NCBI RefSeq assembly: GCF_002159085.1
Contig: NZ_LZRU01000023.1
Location: 124,001 to 188,000 of the forward strand
Length of the DNA: 64,000 nucleotides
Direction of reading: 5' to 3'
DNA from: Thermobacillus sp. ZCTH02-B1
GTDB taxonomy: Bacteria; Bacillota; Bacilli; Paenibacillales; Paenibacillaceae
This document shows positions 1-11,342 of the stretch, one piece after another (positions within the stretch are counted from its first letter, which is position 1; every line of letters begins with the position of its first letter). Both the position numbers and the translations under genes were made by a program. The notes beneath the pieces were generated by a model that was not told where the DNA came from, made no database searches, and saw nothing but the letters and a program-made list of their open reading frames with translations.

Positions 1-1
1 G

Positions 2-1552
2 CTGATCGCCGGTGCCGCGGCCGGCTGGATGGCAGCGGCATTCCTGCCCCGCGACGCAGCCGCGGCGGCGGCCGCGGCGGTGCTGATGGCAGCCTCGTGG
101 GCCGCGGGATGGGCGATGCGTTCCATGGTCCGGCGCGGGAGGTGCGAAGAACCGGACCCGCGGACGGACGGGGCGCGGGCGGAGCGGGAGGATGCGGGCG
201 CGAAAGCGCCCGGTGACGGATGGAATGCCGGTTTTGACGCGAGGCAGCCTGCGGCCCGGGACGCGGCTTCCGGAGCGGCCGCTCCCGCCGAGCGGCCGTC
301 GGCGCCGGGCGCGGCCGGCATCCGGGAAGACGGGGAAGGCCGCGCGCCGGCGGGCGTCGAACCGATGGCGGCCGAGCTGCGGCTTGCGATCGAGATCCAG
401 CGCCGATGGCAGCCGCCCGTCGACCTGCGCCTGGACGCCTGCCGCGTGACGGCCCGCAGCCGCCAGGCGGCGGAGATCGGCGGCGATCTGTTCGACGCGG
501 TCGTCCTCGACGACGCGTGTGTCGCCGTGCTGATCGGCGACGTTCCCGGCAAGGGGTTGCAGGCGGCCTTCATGGTTCCCGCGCTGCTGCTCCTGTTCCG
601 CTCCGAGGTGAAGCGGGGCGGCGGTCCGGCGGAGCTGCTCGGGCGGATGAACCGCGTACTGGCGGGCATCGGCGCCGAAAGCCTGGCGGGGGGCGGCATT
701 CCGCTCGGCATCGGCCTGTTGGACGCCAAGAAGGGCGAGATGCGGTACGCCGGCGCCGGACATCCGGCCCCCTATCTCGTGATGCCCGGAAGGGCGCCGA
801 GGCAGATCGAAAGCTCGTCGCTGCCGCTCGGCGTGAACATGGAAGAGGAGTACCGCGACACGGTGTTCCGGTTCGCGCCGGGCGAGCGGTTCGTGCTTTA
901 TACGGACGGCATCATCGAGGATACCGGTCCGGACGGCGACATGTACGGCTTCGACCGGTTCGAGGCGGAGCTTGCGGCATGGCCGGCGGACATGCCGGCC
1001 GCGGAGTGGATGGAGCGGCTGCTGGACGGGCAGGAGCGACGCCGGGCATCCCGCCGCGACGACCGGACGCTGCTCGTCGTCGAGTACAATGCCGGCAAGG
1101 CCGGCCGGGTCAGGGAGCTTCGCGGGCGGAGCTGGCGCGTGCCGTCGGCGCCGGGCTGCGAGCGGTTGATCGCCGCGGAGCTGGCGTCCCTGCTGCGGGA
1201 AGAATGGGCCGATTCCGGACGGACCGACGACATCGTGTCCTGCGTCGCCGAGGCGGTGATGAACGCCGCCGAACACGGCAACGGCTTCGACCGGGAGAAG
1301 ACGGTCACCGTCCAGGTCCACTTCGGCCAGTCGATCATGGTCTGCCGGGTGCGCGACGAAGGCGCCGGCTTCGATCCGAAGGCGTACCGGTCGGCCCGGA
1401 CGGCGGGCTCCCGCCACGATGACGACGCCGATTACGGCCGCGGATGGGGAATCCGGCTGATCGACGAGCTGACCGATTACTGGATCGCCACGCGCGACCC
1501 GAACGGTTTTTGCGTGGAAATGTATTTTCTTTCGCATGATCGAAGACCGTGA
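2..1552 (+). CDS. Membrane-linked PP2C (SpoIIE/RsbU-type) phosphatase fused to RsbW-like kinase domain, 5' partial
   Basis: The reading frame is open from the window edge, so the true start is probably upstream; the first ATG is at 29. The N-terminus is Ala-rich and hydrophobic, consistent with the end of a membrane region, followed by a low-complexity charged linker. Counting from the ATG at 29, a PP2C/SpoIIE phosphatase domain spans about residues 120-350, with the metal-binding signatures GGDLFD (about 151), IGDVPGKG (170), YTDGIIE (290) and DDRTLLVV (344). A HATPase_c_2 domain of the RsbW/SpoIIAB type follows (about 370-506), with N-box EAVMNAAEHGNG, G1 DEGAGFD and G2 GRGWGI. In partner-switching systems the phosphatase activates, and the kinase inactivates, a STAS antagonist; the STAS gene lies directly downstream. 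Having both activities in one chain is the notable feature. No sigma factor is adjacent, so the output is unknown. Confidence 0.85.
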   Translation: MIAGAAAGWMAAAFLPRDAAAAAAAAVLMAASWAAGWAMRSMVRRGRCEEPDPRTDGARAEREDAGAKAPGDGWNAGFDARQPAARDAASGAAAPAERPSAPGAAGIREDGEGRAPAGVEPMAAELRLAIEIQRRWQPPVDLRLDACRVTARSRQAAEIGGDLFDAVVLDDACVAVLIGDVPGKGLQAAFMVPALLLLFRSEVKRGGGPAELLGRMNRVLAGIGAESLAGGGIPLGIGLLDAKKGEMRYAGAGHPAPYLVMPGRAPRQIESSSLPLGVNMEEEYRDTVFRFAPGERFVLYTDGIIEDTGPDGDMYGFDRFEAELAAWPADMPAAEWMERLLDGQERRRASRRDDRTLLVVEYNAGKAGRVRELRGRSWRVPSAPGCERLIAAELASLLREEWADSGRTDDIVSCVAEAVMNAAEHGNGFDREKTVTVQVHFGQSIMVCRVRDEGAGFDPKAYRSARTAGSRHDDDADYGRGWGIRLIDELTDYWIATRDPNGFCVEMYFLSHDRRP

Positions 1553-1571
1553 AGCGGGGGGAGGGGTTGTG

Positions 1572-1961
1572 ATGGATTCCATGCTTGAACTGAGCGTTGT
1601 GCCGTTCGATTCCGGGTTGTCCATCACGCTGAAGGGTGATCTGGACCAGCAGGCGGAACCGAAAATACGGTCCATCCTCAATTGGGAGGAAGGGCTCGGC
1701 GACGGGCGGCGTTATCTGATTCTGAACCTGCACGAGGTGAATTTCATCAACAGTGCGGGCATGGCGCTGCTCATCCGCATTGCCAGAACCGGCCGGAAGC
1801 GCGACTACCACACGTTCATCTGCGGCGCTTCGGCGCATTATCAGAAACTGTTCCGCATGGTCGGGCTCACCGAATACGTCATGCTGTATCCGGACGACTA
1901 TGCGGCGATGCAGCGGATCGAAGCGCTGGAGAGCGGCGTGACCGGCGCCGGGCAGGTTTGA
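1572..1961 (+). CDS. STAS-domain anti-sigma factor antagonist (RsbV/SpoIIAA-like)
   Basis: 129-aa single STAS domain. The motif NLHEVNFINSAGMALL places the expected phospho-acceptor serine at about residue 61. I chose the ATG at 1572 because a purine-rich run (GGGGGGAGGGG) lies 5-6 nt upstream; a GTG immediately before it is equally in frame, and a start at 1536 would overlap the upstream gene and has no ribosome site. It follows the phosphatase/kinase fusion by about 20 nt and is presumably its substrate: phosphorylated by the HATPase half and dephosphorylated by the PP2C half. The pair looks like a self-contained partner-switch module, with the downstream client unidentified. Confidence 0.85.
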   Translation: MDSMLELSVVPFDSGLSITLKGDLDQQAEPKIRSILNWEEGLGDGRRYLILNLHEVNFINSAGMALLIRIARTGRKRDYHTFICGASAHYQKLFRMVGLTEYVMLYPDDYAAMQRIEALESGVTGAGQV

Positions 1962-2037
1962 CGATGCCGGAGGCGCCCGGACCGATGGGTCCGGAACCGG
2001 GGATGGCTACCGGCAACTCGCAAGCGGGGTGGAGGAC

Positions 2038-2757
2038 ATGAACGACCGCGCGGCGGAACGGCTGCTCAAGGCGTGGCGCCATCTCTTCAAACTGGATCCC
2101 GACCGGTACCTATCCGATTCGGCGCTGGACGCGGTTTGCCGGTCCGGAACGGACGCCGTCATCGTCGGCGGTTCGACCGGCGTGACCTTCGACAACACGG
2201 CCGATCTCCTGGCCCGCATTCGGCGCTACGAAGTGCCGTGCGTGCTGGAACTGTCGTCGGCGGACGCGGCCGTACCGGGGTTCGACGCGTATCTGGTGCC
2301 GATCGTGCTGAACGCCGGTACGGCGGAATGGATCGCCGGCCGGCAGGCGGAGGCGATCGCCGCCTACGGTTCGATGATTCCGTGGGACGTGACGATCGCC
2401 GAAGGATACATCATCCTGAACGGCGGCTCGGCGGCTGCGAGGCTCACGGGAGCCCGCACGGAGATCGGCGGGCGCGACGTGCTGGCCTACGCCCGCCTGG
2501 CGGACCGGCTGATGCGGCTGCCGGTCGTATATCTCGAATACAGCGGGCGCTTCGGCGACATGGAGCTGGTCGAGCGGGTGCGGGCCGACCTGAAGGGCGC
2601 GCGGCTGTTCTACGGCGGCGGCGTCACCGACGCGGAGCGGGCGCGCCGGGCGGCCGCGGCGGCGCACACGGTGATCGTCGGCAACGTGATCTACGAGCGG
2701 CTGGACGACGCGCTGGCGACCGTCGCGGCGGTCAAGGGCACGCCCCCGCCGGCGTGA
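2038..2757 (+). CDS. pcrB: PcrB heptaprenylglyceryl phosphate synthase
   Basis: About 239-aa TIM-barrel prenyltransferase that joins heptaprenyl diphosphate to glycerol-1-phosphate, giving an ether lipid precursor in Firmicutes. Matches to the family run the whole length: KLDPDRYLSD near the N-terminus, SGTDAVIVGGSTGVT, VPGFDAYLVPIVLN, VYLEYSGRFGD, and the phosphate-binding segment LFYGGGVTDAERARRAA with VIVGNVIYE near the end. The start is uncertain: GTG at 2029 (three residues longer) and ATG at 2038 are both possible, and GGAGG at 2031-2035 lies very close to the ATG. As in B. subtilis it precedes pcrA and ligA, but a 318-nt gap with its own promoter separates it from pcrA here. Confidence 0.93.
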   Translation: MNDRAAERLLKAWRHLFKLDPDRYLSDSALDAVCRSGTDAVIVGGSTGVTFDNTADLLARIRRYEVPCVLELSSADAAVPGFDAYLVPIVLNAGTAEWIAGRQAEAIAAYGSMIPWDVTIAEGYIILNGGSAAARLTGARTEIGGRDVLAYARLADRLMRLPVVYLEYSGRFGDMELVERVRADLKGARLFYGGGVTDAERARRAAAAAHTVIVGNVIYERLDDALATVAAVKGTPPPA

Positions 2758-3005
2758 CGGAGCTTCCCGCGCCTGCCTTGCCTTCCGGCCTTGATGCCCC
2801 GTCCGCCAGGGCCCCGACCACGATGGTCCATCCCCCGGGCCCAACCCGTCTTTCCGCATTCCTCCGTTCGGGCAGCGTGGCGGGGTTTCATCTTCCGCCA
2901 ACCGCTCCCGAACTTCGTGCTTCGCATCCACGGCGGTCCGCCGCCTCTCCGTCCGCATTCCGCATTGCGCGCAGATAACCGTCCGCATCCCTCCCCGGCC
3001 GCAAA
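2758..3005. other. Intergenic stretch between pcrB and pcrA, no gene seen
   Basis: About 250 bases with a pyrimidine-rich plus strand before the pcrA promoter. Short open frames exist on both strands, but none has a ribosome site or recognisable protein sequence. I see no clear hairpin plus T-run terminator for pcrB. Confidence 0.5.
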
Positions 3006-3034
3006 TTGACACGCCCGGTGCGGTCGACTAGACT
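3006..3034 (+). promoter_or_regulatory. Sigma-A promoter of pcrA
   Basis: TTGACA at 3006-3011 and TAGACT at 3029-3034 are separated by 17 nt. This perfect -35 and five-of-six -10 lies about 40 nt upstream of the pcrA start. Confidence 0.8.
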
Positions 3035-3075
3035 GAGAACAGGCGAACAACCATGCGAACAGAAGGAGTTCTGCC

Positions 3076-7463
<4,388 letters not shown>

Positions 7464-7511
7464 GCGGAGTTCCCGCGGATGCGGGCAGAAAGGGCACATG
7501 AAGCGGAGAAG

Positions 7512-7537
7512 CGGGCCGCAGGGGCGGTCCGTTTTTT
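7512..7537 (+). terminator. Rho-independent terminator of pcrA-ligA
   Basis: Eight-base stem CGGGCCGC/GCGGTCCG (one G-U pair) with AGGG loop, followed by six T at 7532-7537. Confidence 0.85.
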
Positions 7538-7646
7538 CATGCAACGGATGGCCGGCCTTCCGGCAACCCCGGCGCGTCCGGCCGCATAACGCCGCGCGGG
7601 CGGTGCAGATGCTAACGGCTGAATTCACCGAAAGGGGGTGCCGGTC

Positions 7647-7781
7647 TTGGCGAAGAAAAACCGCGCCGGCAAGGCGGACGAGCAGACGACGAAACTGAAC
7701 CGGCTGCCCGCCGACGATACGGAATTCGCGGGCGAATACGCAGCGGAGCAGAGGAAGAAGCAGAAGTCGAAGAACGCATGA
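7647..7781 (+). CDS. Small basic YfhD-like protein, 44 aa
   Basis: A TTG-initiated frame of 44 codons with a strong ribosome site (AAAGGGGG, about 7 nt upstream). The product is highly charged: a Lys-rich N-terminus, a central LPADDTEFAGEYA segment and a Lys-rich tail ending in KNA. The pattern of a short basic head, a D-x-E-F-x-x-E-x-A centre and a charged tail resembles the YfhD family of small Bacillales proteins, whose role is unknown. It lies between the ligA terminator and a converging gene, and a shared bidirectional terminator follows at 7868. The family assignment is tentative. Confidence 0.5.
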   Translation: MAKKNRAGKADEQTTKLNRLPADDTEFAGEYAAEQRKKQKSKNA

Positions 7782-7867
7782 CGCCCCGCGACGGGCCGAC
7801 GCAAAATGGATCGCCCATCCGGAGTGGTTGCCGGATGGCGGCACGTTGAACGGACCAAAGCAAATCA

Positions 7868-7901
7868 AGGGCCGCATCCCGCACGGGAGCGGCCCTCGTT
7901 T
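7868..7901. terminator. Bidirectional terminator between converging genes
   Basis: AGGGCCGC...GCGGCCCT with an inner TCCC/GGGA extension forms a stem of about 12 bp around a GCAC loop. CGTTTTCC follows on the plus strand and TTGATTTGCTTTG on the minus strand. It serves the small gene at 7647 and the minus-strand gene ending at 7924. Confidence 0.7.
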
Positions 7902-7923
7902 TCCGCCCGGTCCTGGTTCGGGT

Positions 7924-8904
7924 TCAGTGCACGGTCTCGTTCTCGATGACGAATTCGTCGATCAGCTTGTTGCGGTACATGAGGGAGAGGTTCAGGCCGT
8001 CGTACTCTTTTTCCTTGTCCAACTCCCGCATCAGCACCGCCGCGATCGCGCCGGCGTCGTCGGCGTGCCGCCGCTCGCGGAAGTCGATAAACCCGGTCAG
8101 GCGCCGCTCGCGGATGTCGACCGTCGCCGTGCCGATCGTCCGGTTGCCGTCGGCCTTCGACCGGATCTCGTAGGTGAGCGCGTCGCCGTCGTCGCGGATC
8201 AGCCGGGCTGTGAAGTTCGCTTCTCCGCGCATCCCGGGCTTGATCGCGGCCCCGGCCTTCTTTCCGCGTCCGGCCTTCCGCGCCTGCTCTTCTTCATACG
8301 CCAGCTCCACCGTCTCGATCAGTTCGTCGTCATGGCGGTGGTCGATCAGGAACTCGTCGACCGAGTCTTCATCGAAATCCGAGACGATCAGCTCCGTGAC
8401 CAGCTCGATGTCATCCTCGTCCGGTTCGCGGCGCCATTCCACGCTGCCCGTCACTTTGCCGTTGGCCGCACGCAGACGGGCTTCCGCGAGCAGACGGCTC
8501 CGGTCGTCGTAGACGTGATAGTGCAGCCGGTTGCGCCGCTTGCCGACGAGCACCAGCTCGTATTCCGCTTCGCCCCATTCCGGCTCCGCGTCTTCTCCGG
8601 CCGCTTCAATCGCATCGTCCGCCGTCACGATGAGCTGCTCATACGGACTGTACGTGACGAACACTTCGCACGTATCGATGTCCGCGGCCATCACGACGGA
8701 CCGGACGTAATCGTTGATCCGCGCGAGCACTTCCCGCTTGTCGCGGGCGCGAACCGCTTCGCGGTCGAGCTGGACGGCCCCGGTCAGCCGCCCGCCTTCG
8801 CGCCAGACGAGCGCCATCGTGCCGGCGAAGCGGCCGTCCACGAGGATGTCGTTCACTTCGCCTCCCGCCGTCCGAAGATCGGGACGCAGTTCGAACCGCT
8901 TCAC
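7924..8904 (-). CDS. Uncharacterised acidic protein built of three internal repeats
   Basis: 326 aa from the GTG at 8904, chosen because GGAGG lies 7-8 nt upstream; the open frame continues to 9084 but without a ribosome site and with unlike composition. No signal peptide or membrane segment. I do not recognise a named family. The sequence appears to consist of three related units of about 90-100 residues, each with a strand pair [small]-T/A-x-V/L-x(6,8)-V/L-T-G-x-V/I-x-F/W followed by an acidic helix and a further strand: GTMALVWREGGRLTGAVQL (about 28-46), AEARLRAANGKVTGSVEW (about 155-172) and GTATVDIRERRLTGFIDF (about 255-272). Units one and three end in similar hydrophobic strands. It is monocistronic, convergent with the YfhD-like gene and flanked upstream by a palindromic repeat cluster. 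A cytoplasmic function cannot be named. Confidence 0.75.
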   Translation of the reverse strand: MKRFELRPDLRTAGGEVNDILVDGRFAGTMALVWREGGRLTGAVQLDREAVRARDKREVLARINDYVRSVVMAADIDTCEVFVTYSPYEQLIVTADDAIEAAGEDAEPEWGEAEYELVLVGKRRNRLHYHVYDDRSRLLAEARLRAANGKVTGSVEWRREPDEDDIELVTELIVSDFDEDSVDEFLIDHRHDDELIETVELAYEEEQARKAGRGKKAGAAIKPGMRGEANFTARLIRDDGDALTYEIRSKADGNRTIGTATVDIRERRLTGFIDFRERRHADDAGAIAAVLMRELDKEKEYDGLNLSLMYRNKLIDEFVIENETVH

Positions 8905-9081
8905 ATTGATGCCTCCTTCGCCTGGGTATGTCGCTCCAACGACGCGGCGCGGATGAGGCGCCGACTGTGTCAGCATTCCCCGATTGCGGGCCGGTTCATT
9001 CCGGCATCGGGTGCCGGGCGCGCCTTGCCGTGTATCGTTGCGGGGCGTTTGTGTCCGCAGCGCACCTCTGCATCCCGCTGC
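8905..9081. other. Upstream region of the three-repeat protein gene
   Basis: No gene seen. It holds the ribosome site of the minus-strand gene and leads into the repeat cluster. A partial, degenerate copy of the repeat unit flank (TTGTGTCCGCAGCG at about 9049) begins here. Confidence 0.4.
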
Positions 9082-9238
9082 CAACGGTACGCTGTACCGT
9101 TGAAGGGATCCGGAGCGCGTTTGTCCCCGCAGCGTACCACCGCATTTCGCCGCTAACGGTACGCCGCTAACGGTACGTTGTACCGTTGGAGGGATGCGGC
9201 GGGCACTTCACGCGCGTGTAACGGTACGGCATACCGTC
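9082..9238. repeat. Cluster of three short palindromes in imperfect tandem repeats
   Basis: Three hairpin-forming palindromes share the arm AACGGTAC. At 9082-9102 nine-base arms CAACGGTAC/GTACCGTTG flank GCT and are perfect. At 9169-9187 AACGGTAC/GTACCGTT flank GTT. At 9220-9238 AACGGTAC pairs imperfectly with ATACCGTC around GGC. A solitary extra arm (CGCTAACGGTAC) at 9151-9162 repeats 14 nt later at 9165-9176. Flanks also repeat: TTGTGTCCGCAGCG (about 9049) versus TTGTCCCCGCAGCG (9121), and AAGGGATCCGG versus GAGGGATGCGG after the palindromes. This gives a unit of roughly 75 bp. It resembles REP/BIME-type intergenic repeats; an operator array is the alternative. Confidence 0.75.
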
Positions 9239-9373
9239 GGAGGGCGCCCGGCTTTGCGGGCGATCGCGGCGGGCCGGGAGTGCCGCCGCTGCCGGAAAGT
9301 TCCGCCGCTTAAAAAGCCGGACTCCGCGGAACACTAGCCGTGCGGCGCTCCCCGCGAGGAGGCGACAGTTCCC
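9239..9373. other. Leader region before the DUF2512 gene
   Basis: No open frame of interest. It contains GAGGAGG at about 9356-9362, the ribosome site of the GTG at 9374. No convincing promoter was found. Confidence 0.4.
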
Positions 9374-9712
9374 GTGCATTTTCTGTTCAAATGGCTTCTC
9401 AACGGCATCATCGTGACGCTGCTTGCGGCCTGGTACGCGGACGTGACGTATCTCGCCGCCCTGGCCGCCGCTTCGGCGCTGGCGGCGATCGCGTATCTGG
9501 CGGGCGACCTCTGGCTGCTGCCGAAGACGAACAACACGGTGGCAACCGTCTCCGATTTCGCGCTTGCGGCGGTATTCCTGTTCGCCGTCAGGTACTTCTT
9601 CGACTGGGACCTCGGCTTCGGCGAAATTCTCTTCATATCGGCGCTCGTCGCCTGGGCTGAATGGCTGTACCATCGTTACGTTCTCGGCGGCGAGCTGAAG
9701 GTTCCGGGGTAA
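9374..9712 (+). CDS. DUF2512 (YndM-like) small integral membrane protein
   Basis: 112 aa, almost entirely four hydrophobic helices (about residues 5-22, 25-45, 52-73 and 78-95), with short charged loops and a GELKVPG tail. The WLLNGIIVT start, DLWLLPKTNN turn and FGEI segment match the DUF2512/YndM family of Bacillales membrane proteins, whose function is unknown. Starts at GTG with GAGGAGG about 11 nt upstream. It probably begins a small operon with the next two genes (gaps of 47 and 27 nt). Confidence 0.8.
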   Translation: MHFLFKWLLNGIIVTLLAAWYADVTYLAALAAASALAAIAYLAGDLWLLPKTNNTVATVSDFALAAVFLFAVRYFFDWDLGFGEILFISALVAWAEWLYHRYVLGGELKVPG

Positions 9713-9759
9713 GGCCGGGCTGCGGCGGCTCGATATTCTCCGGTCGGGAGGGACGCAAC

Positions 9760-9942
9760 ATGAGCCGGTTGAACGATGTTGTCGCAAATCACGAGAATCT
9801 CGACAAGCTGAACGTCATACTGAAGCATTACGGCGTGAGCGCCGAGTTCGTCGCCCATACGCTGGCGGAGGGTTTCAGCCAGGACAAGGAGCTGCCGAAG
9901 GAGCTCATCGAAGACATGAAGCAATTCTGCGCCATGCTGTGA
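9760..9942 (+). CDS. Conserved-looking 60-aa protein of unknown function
   Basis: 60 codons from an ATG preceded by GGGAGGG (spacing about 8). The product is predicted to be all helical and soluble: an N-terminal NENLDKLN-like amphipathic helix, a central HYGVSAEFVAHTLAEGF segment and an acidic helix ending QFCAML. There is no signal or membrane segment. I do not recognise a family. The longer frame beginning at 9661 lacks a ribosome site and overlaps the upstream gene, so it was not used. Confidence 0.7.
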   Translation: MSRLNDVVANHENLDKLNVILKHYGVSAEFVAHTLAEGFSQDKELPKELIEDMKQFCAML

Positions 9943-9969
9943 TGCGCGAATCCTGGAGGTGGGGCGGCC

Positions 9970-10620
9970 GTGAACAGGATCAGGCGGATCGCGATCGGAG
10001 TCGCCTGCGCGGCGGCGCTGACGACGCTGGCTTTGACGGGCTGCGCGGGCGGCGGGAACGACGGCGATCGGATCGGCGCGTTCGGCACCGGGTACGGATC
10101 GAACGGCACCCGGCTGCTGGAGCGGGACGATGACGGCAGGCCGTCCGCCGGCGCGCCGGAAGAGGCCGGTCGCATCGGCGGACCGGCAACCGATGAGGTC
10201 GGCGGATACGGCCGGCGCGGAGCGAAAGGCGGCTTCGCAGGCGGCGTGAAGGAAGAGGGCGGCCCAAGCGCGGGCCGGATCGAGCCCGGTCTGTCCGGAG
10301 AACGGCTGCGATCCGGAAGCCGGAGCGGCGTTCCGGTCGGCAACGGATACGACGGCATCACCCCGGACGGCAAGGGCACGTCCGATCCGAAGGGCGCCGC
10401 GGCGGAAAACTCCGGCGGGGTCGCGCTGCAGCTCGGCGGCCTCCGGATTGCGGACGCCGAAGCGATGGCCGGGGACGGCGCCCGCGTGCTGCGGGTGACA
10501 AGCCCGGCGGCCCGCCAGGCGCTCTCGCGGCTGAGCCGGAATTTGCAGTCCGGCCGCCCGTGGGACCGGGCCGACGAGATTGCGAGGGATCTGCGCATCG
10601 TGCTGAGGGACGCGCGCTGA
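9970..10620 (+). CDS. Putative lipoprotein of unknown function
   Basis: 216 aa from GTG 9970 with GGAGGTGGGG just upstream. A type II signal peptide is evident: basic RIRR, a hydrophobic stretch, then lipobox LTGC (Cys about residue 25). Residues 26-140 are Gly/Arg/Asp-rich low-complexity sequence, likely disordered. The C-terminal 75 residues (VALQLGGLRIADAEAMAG onward) look folded and helical, with a hydrophobic pattern that could resemble the lipid-anchored YhcN/YlaJ group, but I could not establish this. It ends in a GC palindrome before the ctsR promoter. Confidence 0.7.
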   Translation: MNRIRRIAIGVACAAALTTLALTGCAGGGNDGDRIGAFGTGYGSNGTRLLERDDDGRPSAGAPEEAGRIGGPATDEVGGYGRRGAKGGFAGGVKEEGGPSAGRIEPGLSGERLRSGSRSGVPVGNGYDGITPDGKGTSDPKGAAAENSGGVALQLGGLRIADAEAMAGDGARVLRVTSPAARQALSRLSRNLQSGRPWDRADEIARDLRIVLRDAR

Positions 10621-10624
10621 CGGA

Positions 10625-10652
10625 CGAACGGCCGGCCGCGCCGGCCGATTCG
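10625..10652 (+). terminator. GC-rich hairpin after the lipoprotein gene
   Basis: CGAACGGCCGG/CCGGCCGATTCG forms an 11-bp stem with a five-base loop, but no T-tract follows, so termination strength is doubtful. Confidence 0.4.
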
Positions 10653-10679
10653 TACATAGAAAATTCGTGGAAACACCGC

Positions 10680-10707
10680 TTGACGGAGATGAAAAATCAG
10701 GTATAAT
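10680..10707 (+). promoter_or_regulatory. Sigma-A promoter of the ctsR operon
   Basis: TTGACG 10680-10685 and a perfect TATAAT 10702-10707, spacer 16 nt. The CtsR operator starts about at the expected transcription start. Confidence 0.85.
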
Positions 10708-10715
10708 AAAGTTAA

Positions 10716-10732
10716 GGTCAAAGATAGTCAAA
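10716..10732 (+). promoter_or_regulatory. CtsR operator
   Basis: GGTCAAA-GAT-AGTCAAA is a full match to the CtsR heptad direct repeat with 3-nt spacing. It sits just downstream of the -10, so bound CtsR would block transcription. Two further GGTCAAA half sites (10768-10774 and 10790-10796) follow but are 15 nt apart, not the canonical 3. Confidence 0.9.
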
Positions 10733-10827
10733 GTCAGAACACCGGAAACGGTGGGTCGAATCGGTACGGTCAAAGGGAATACACAGTTTGGTCAAATCCG
10801 GCCGGCCATCGACTGGGGGGTGTGACC

Positions 10828-11295
10828 ATGCGCAATATTTCCGACCTCATTGAGCAATATCTGAAACAGATGATCCGGGAGAGCGCGGAAGGGATCGTCG
10901 AGATCCAGCGCAACGAACTGGCGGACAAGTTCTCGTGCGTGCCGTCGCAGATCAACTACGTCATCGCCACCCGATTCACGCTGGAACGGGGTTACCTGGT
11001 CGAAAGCAAGCGCGGCGGCGGCGGTTACATCCGCATCCGGAAGCTGGAGCTGCCGGCCCATCAGCCGATCCATGAACACGTGCTGCGCACGATCGGCGGC
11101 CGCATCGATCAATCCGCGGCGGAAGGCCTGATCGGCCGCCTGGCGGAGGCGCAACTGCTCAGCGACCGTGAAGCGAAGCTGCTGAAGGCCGCCGTCTCCC
11201 GCGAGGCGCTGGCGCTCAATCTGCCGCTCCGGGACGAGCTCAGGGCGCGGCTGCTCAAGTCGATGCTGGTGGCGCTCTTGGCGGAAGGGAACTGA
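10828..11295 (+). CDS. ctsR: CtsR, repressor of class III heat-shock genes
   Basis: 155 aa. The N-terminal winged helix-turn-helix is highly conserved (NISDLIEQYLKQM, ELADKFSCVPSQINYVI, TRFTLERGYLVESKRGGGGYIRI, including the Gly-rich wing that senses heat). The C-terminal dimerisation/McsB-target part is more variable. I chose the ATG at 10828, 7 nt after a GGGGGG run; the GTG at 10822 is too close. First gene of the ctsR-mcsA-mcsB-clpC operon, which it autoregulates through the operator at 10716; McsB-dependent arginine phosphorylation and ClpCP relieve repression in B. subtilis. Confidence 0.96.
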   Translation: MRNISDLIEQYLKQMIRESAEGIVEIQRNELADKFSCVPSQINYVIATRFTLERGYLVESKRGGGGYIRIRKLELPAHQPIHEHVLRTIGGRIDQSAAEGLIGRLAEAQLLSDREAKLLKAAVSREALALNLPLRDELRARLLKSMLVALLAEGN

Positions 11296-11342
11296 TGCCC
11301 ATGGCGCGGAAATGGAAATATTACAGAAGGAGGTCGTCCGGC

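Noticed and set aside
10768..10796. Second CtsR operator
   Set aside because: Two GGTCAAA half-sites are present but 15 nt apart rather than the canonical 3, so it is mentioned only as possible auxiliary sites.
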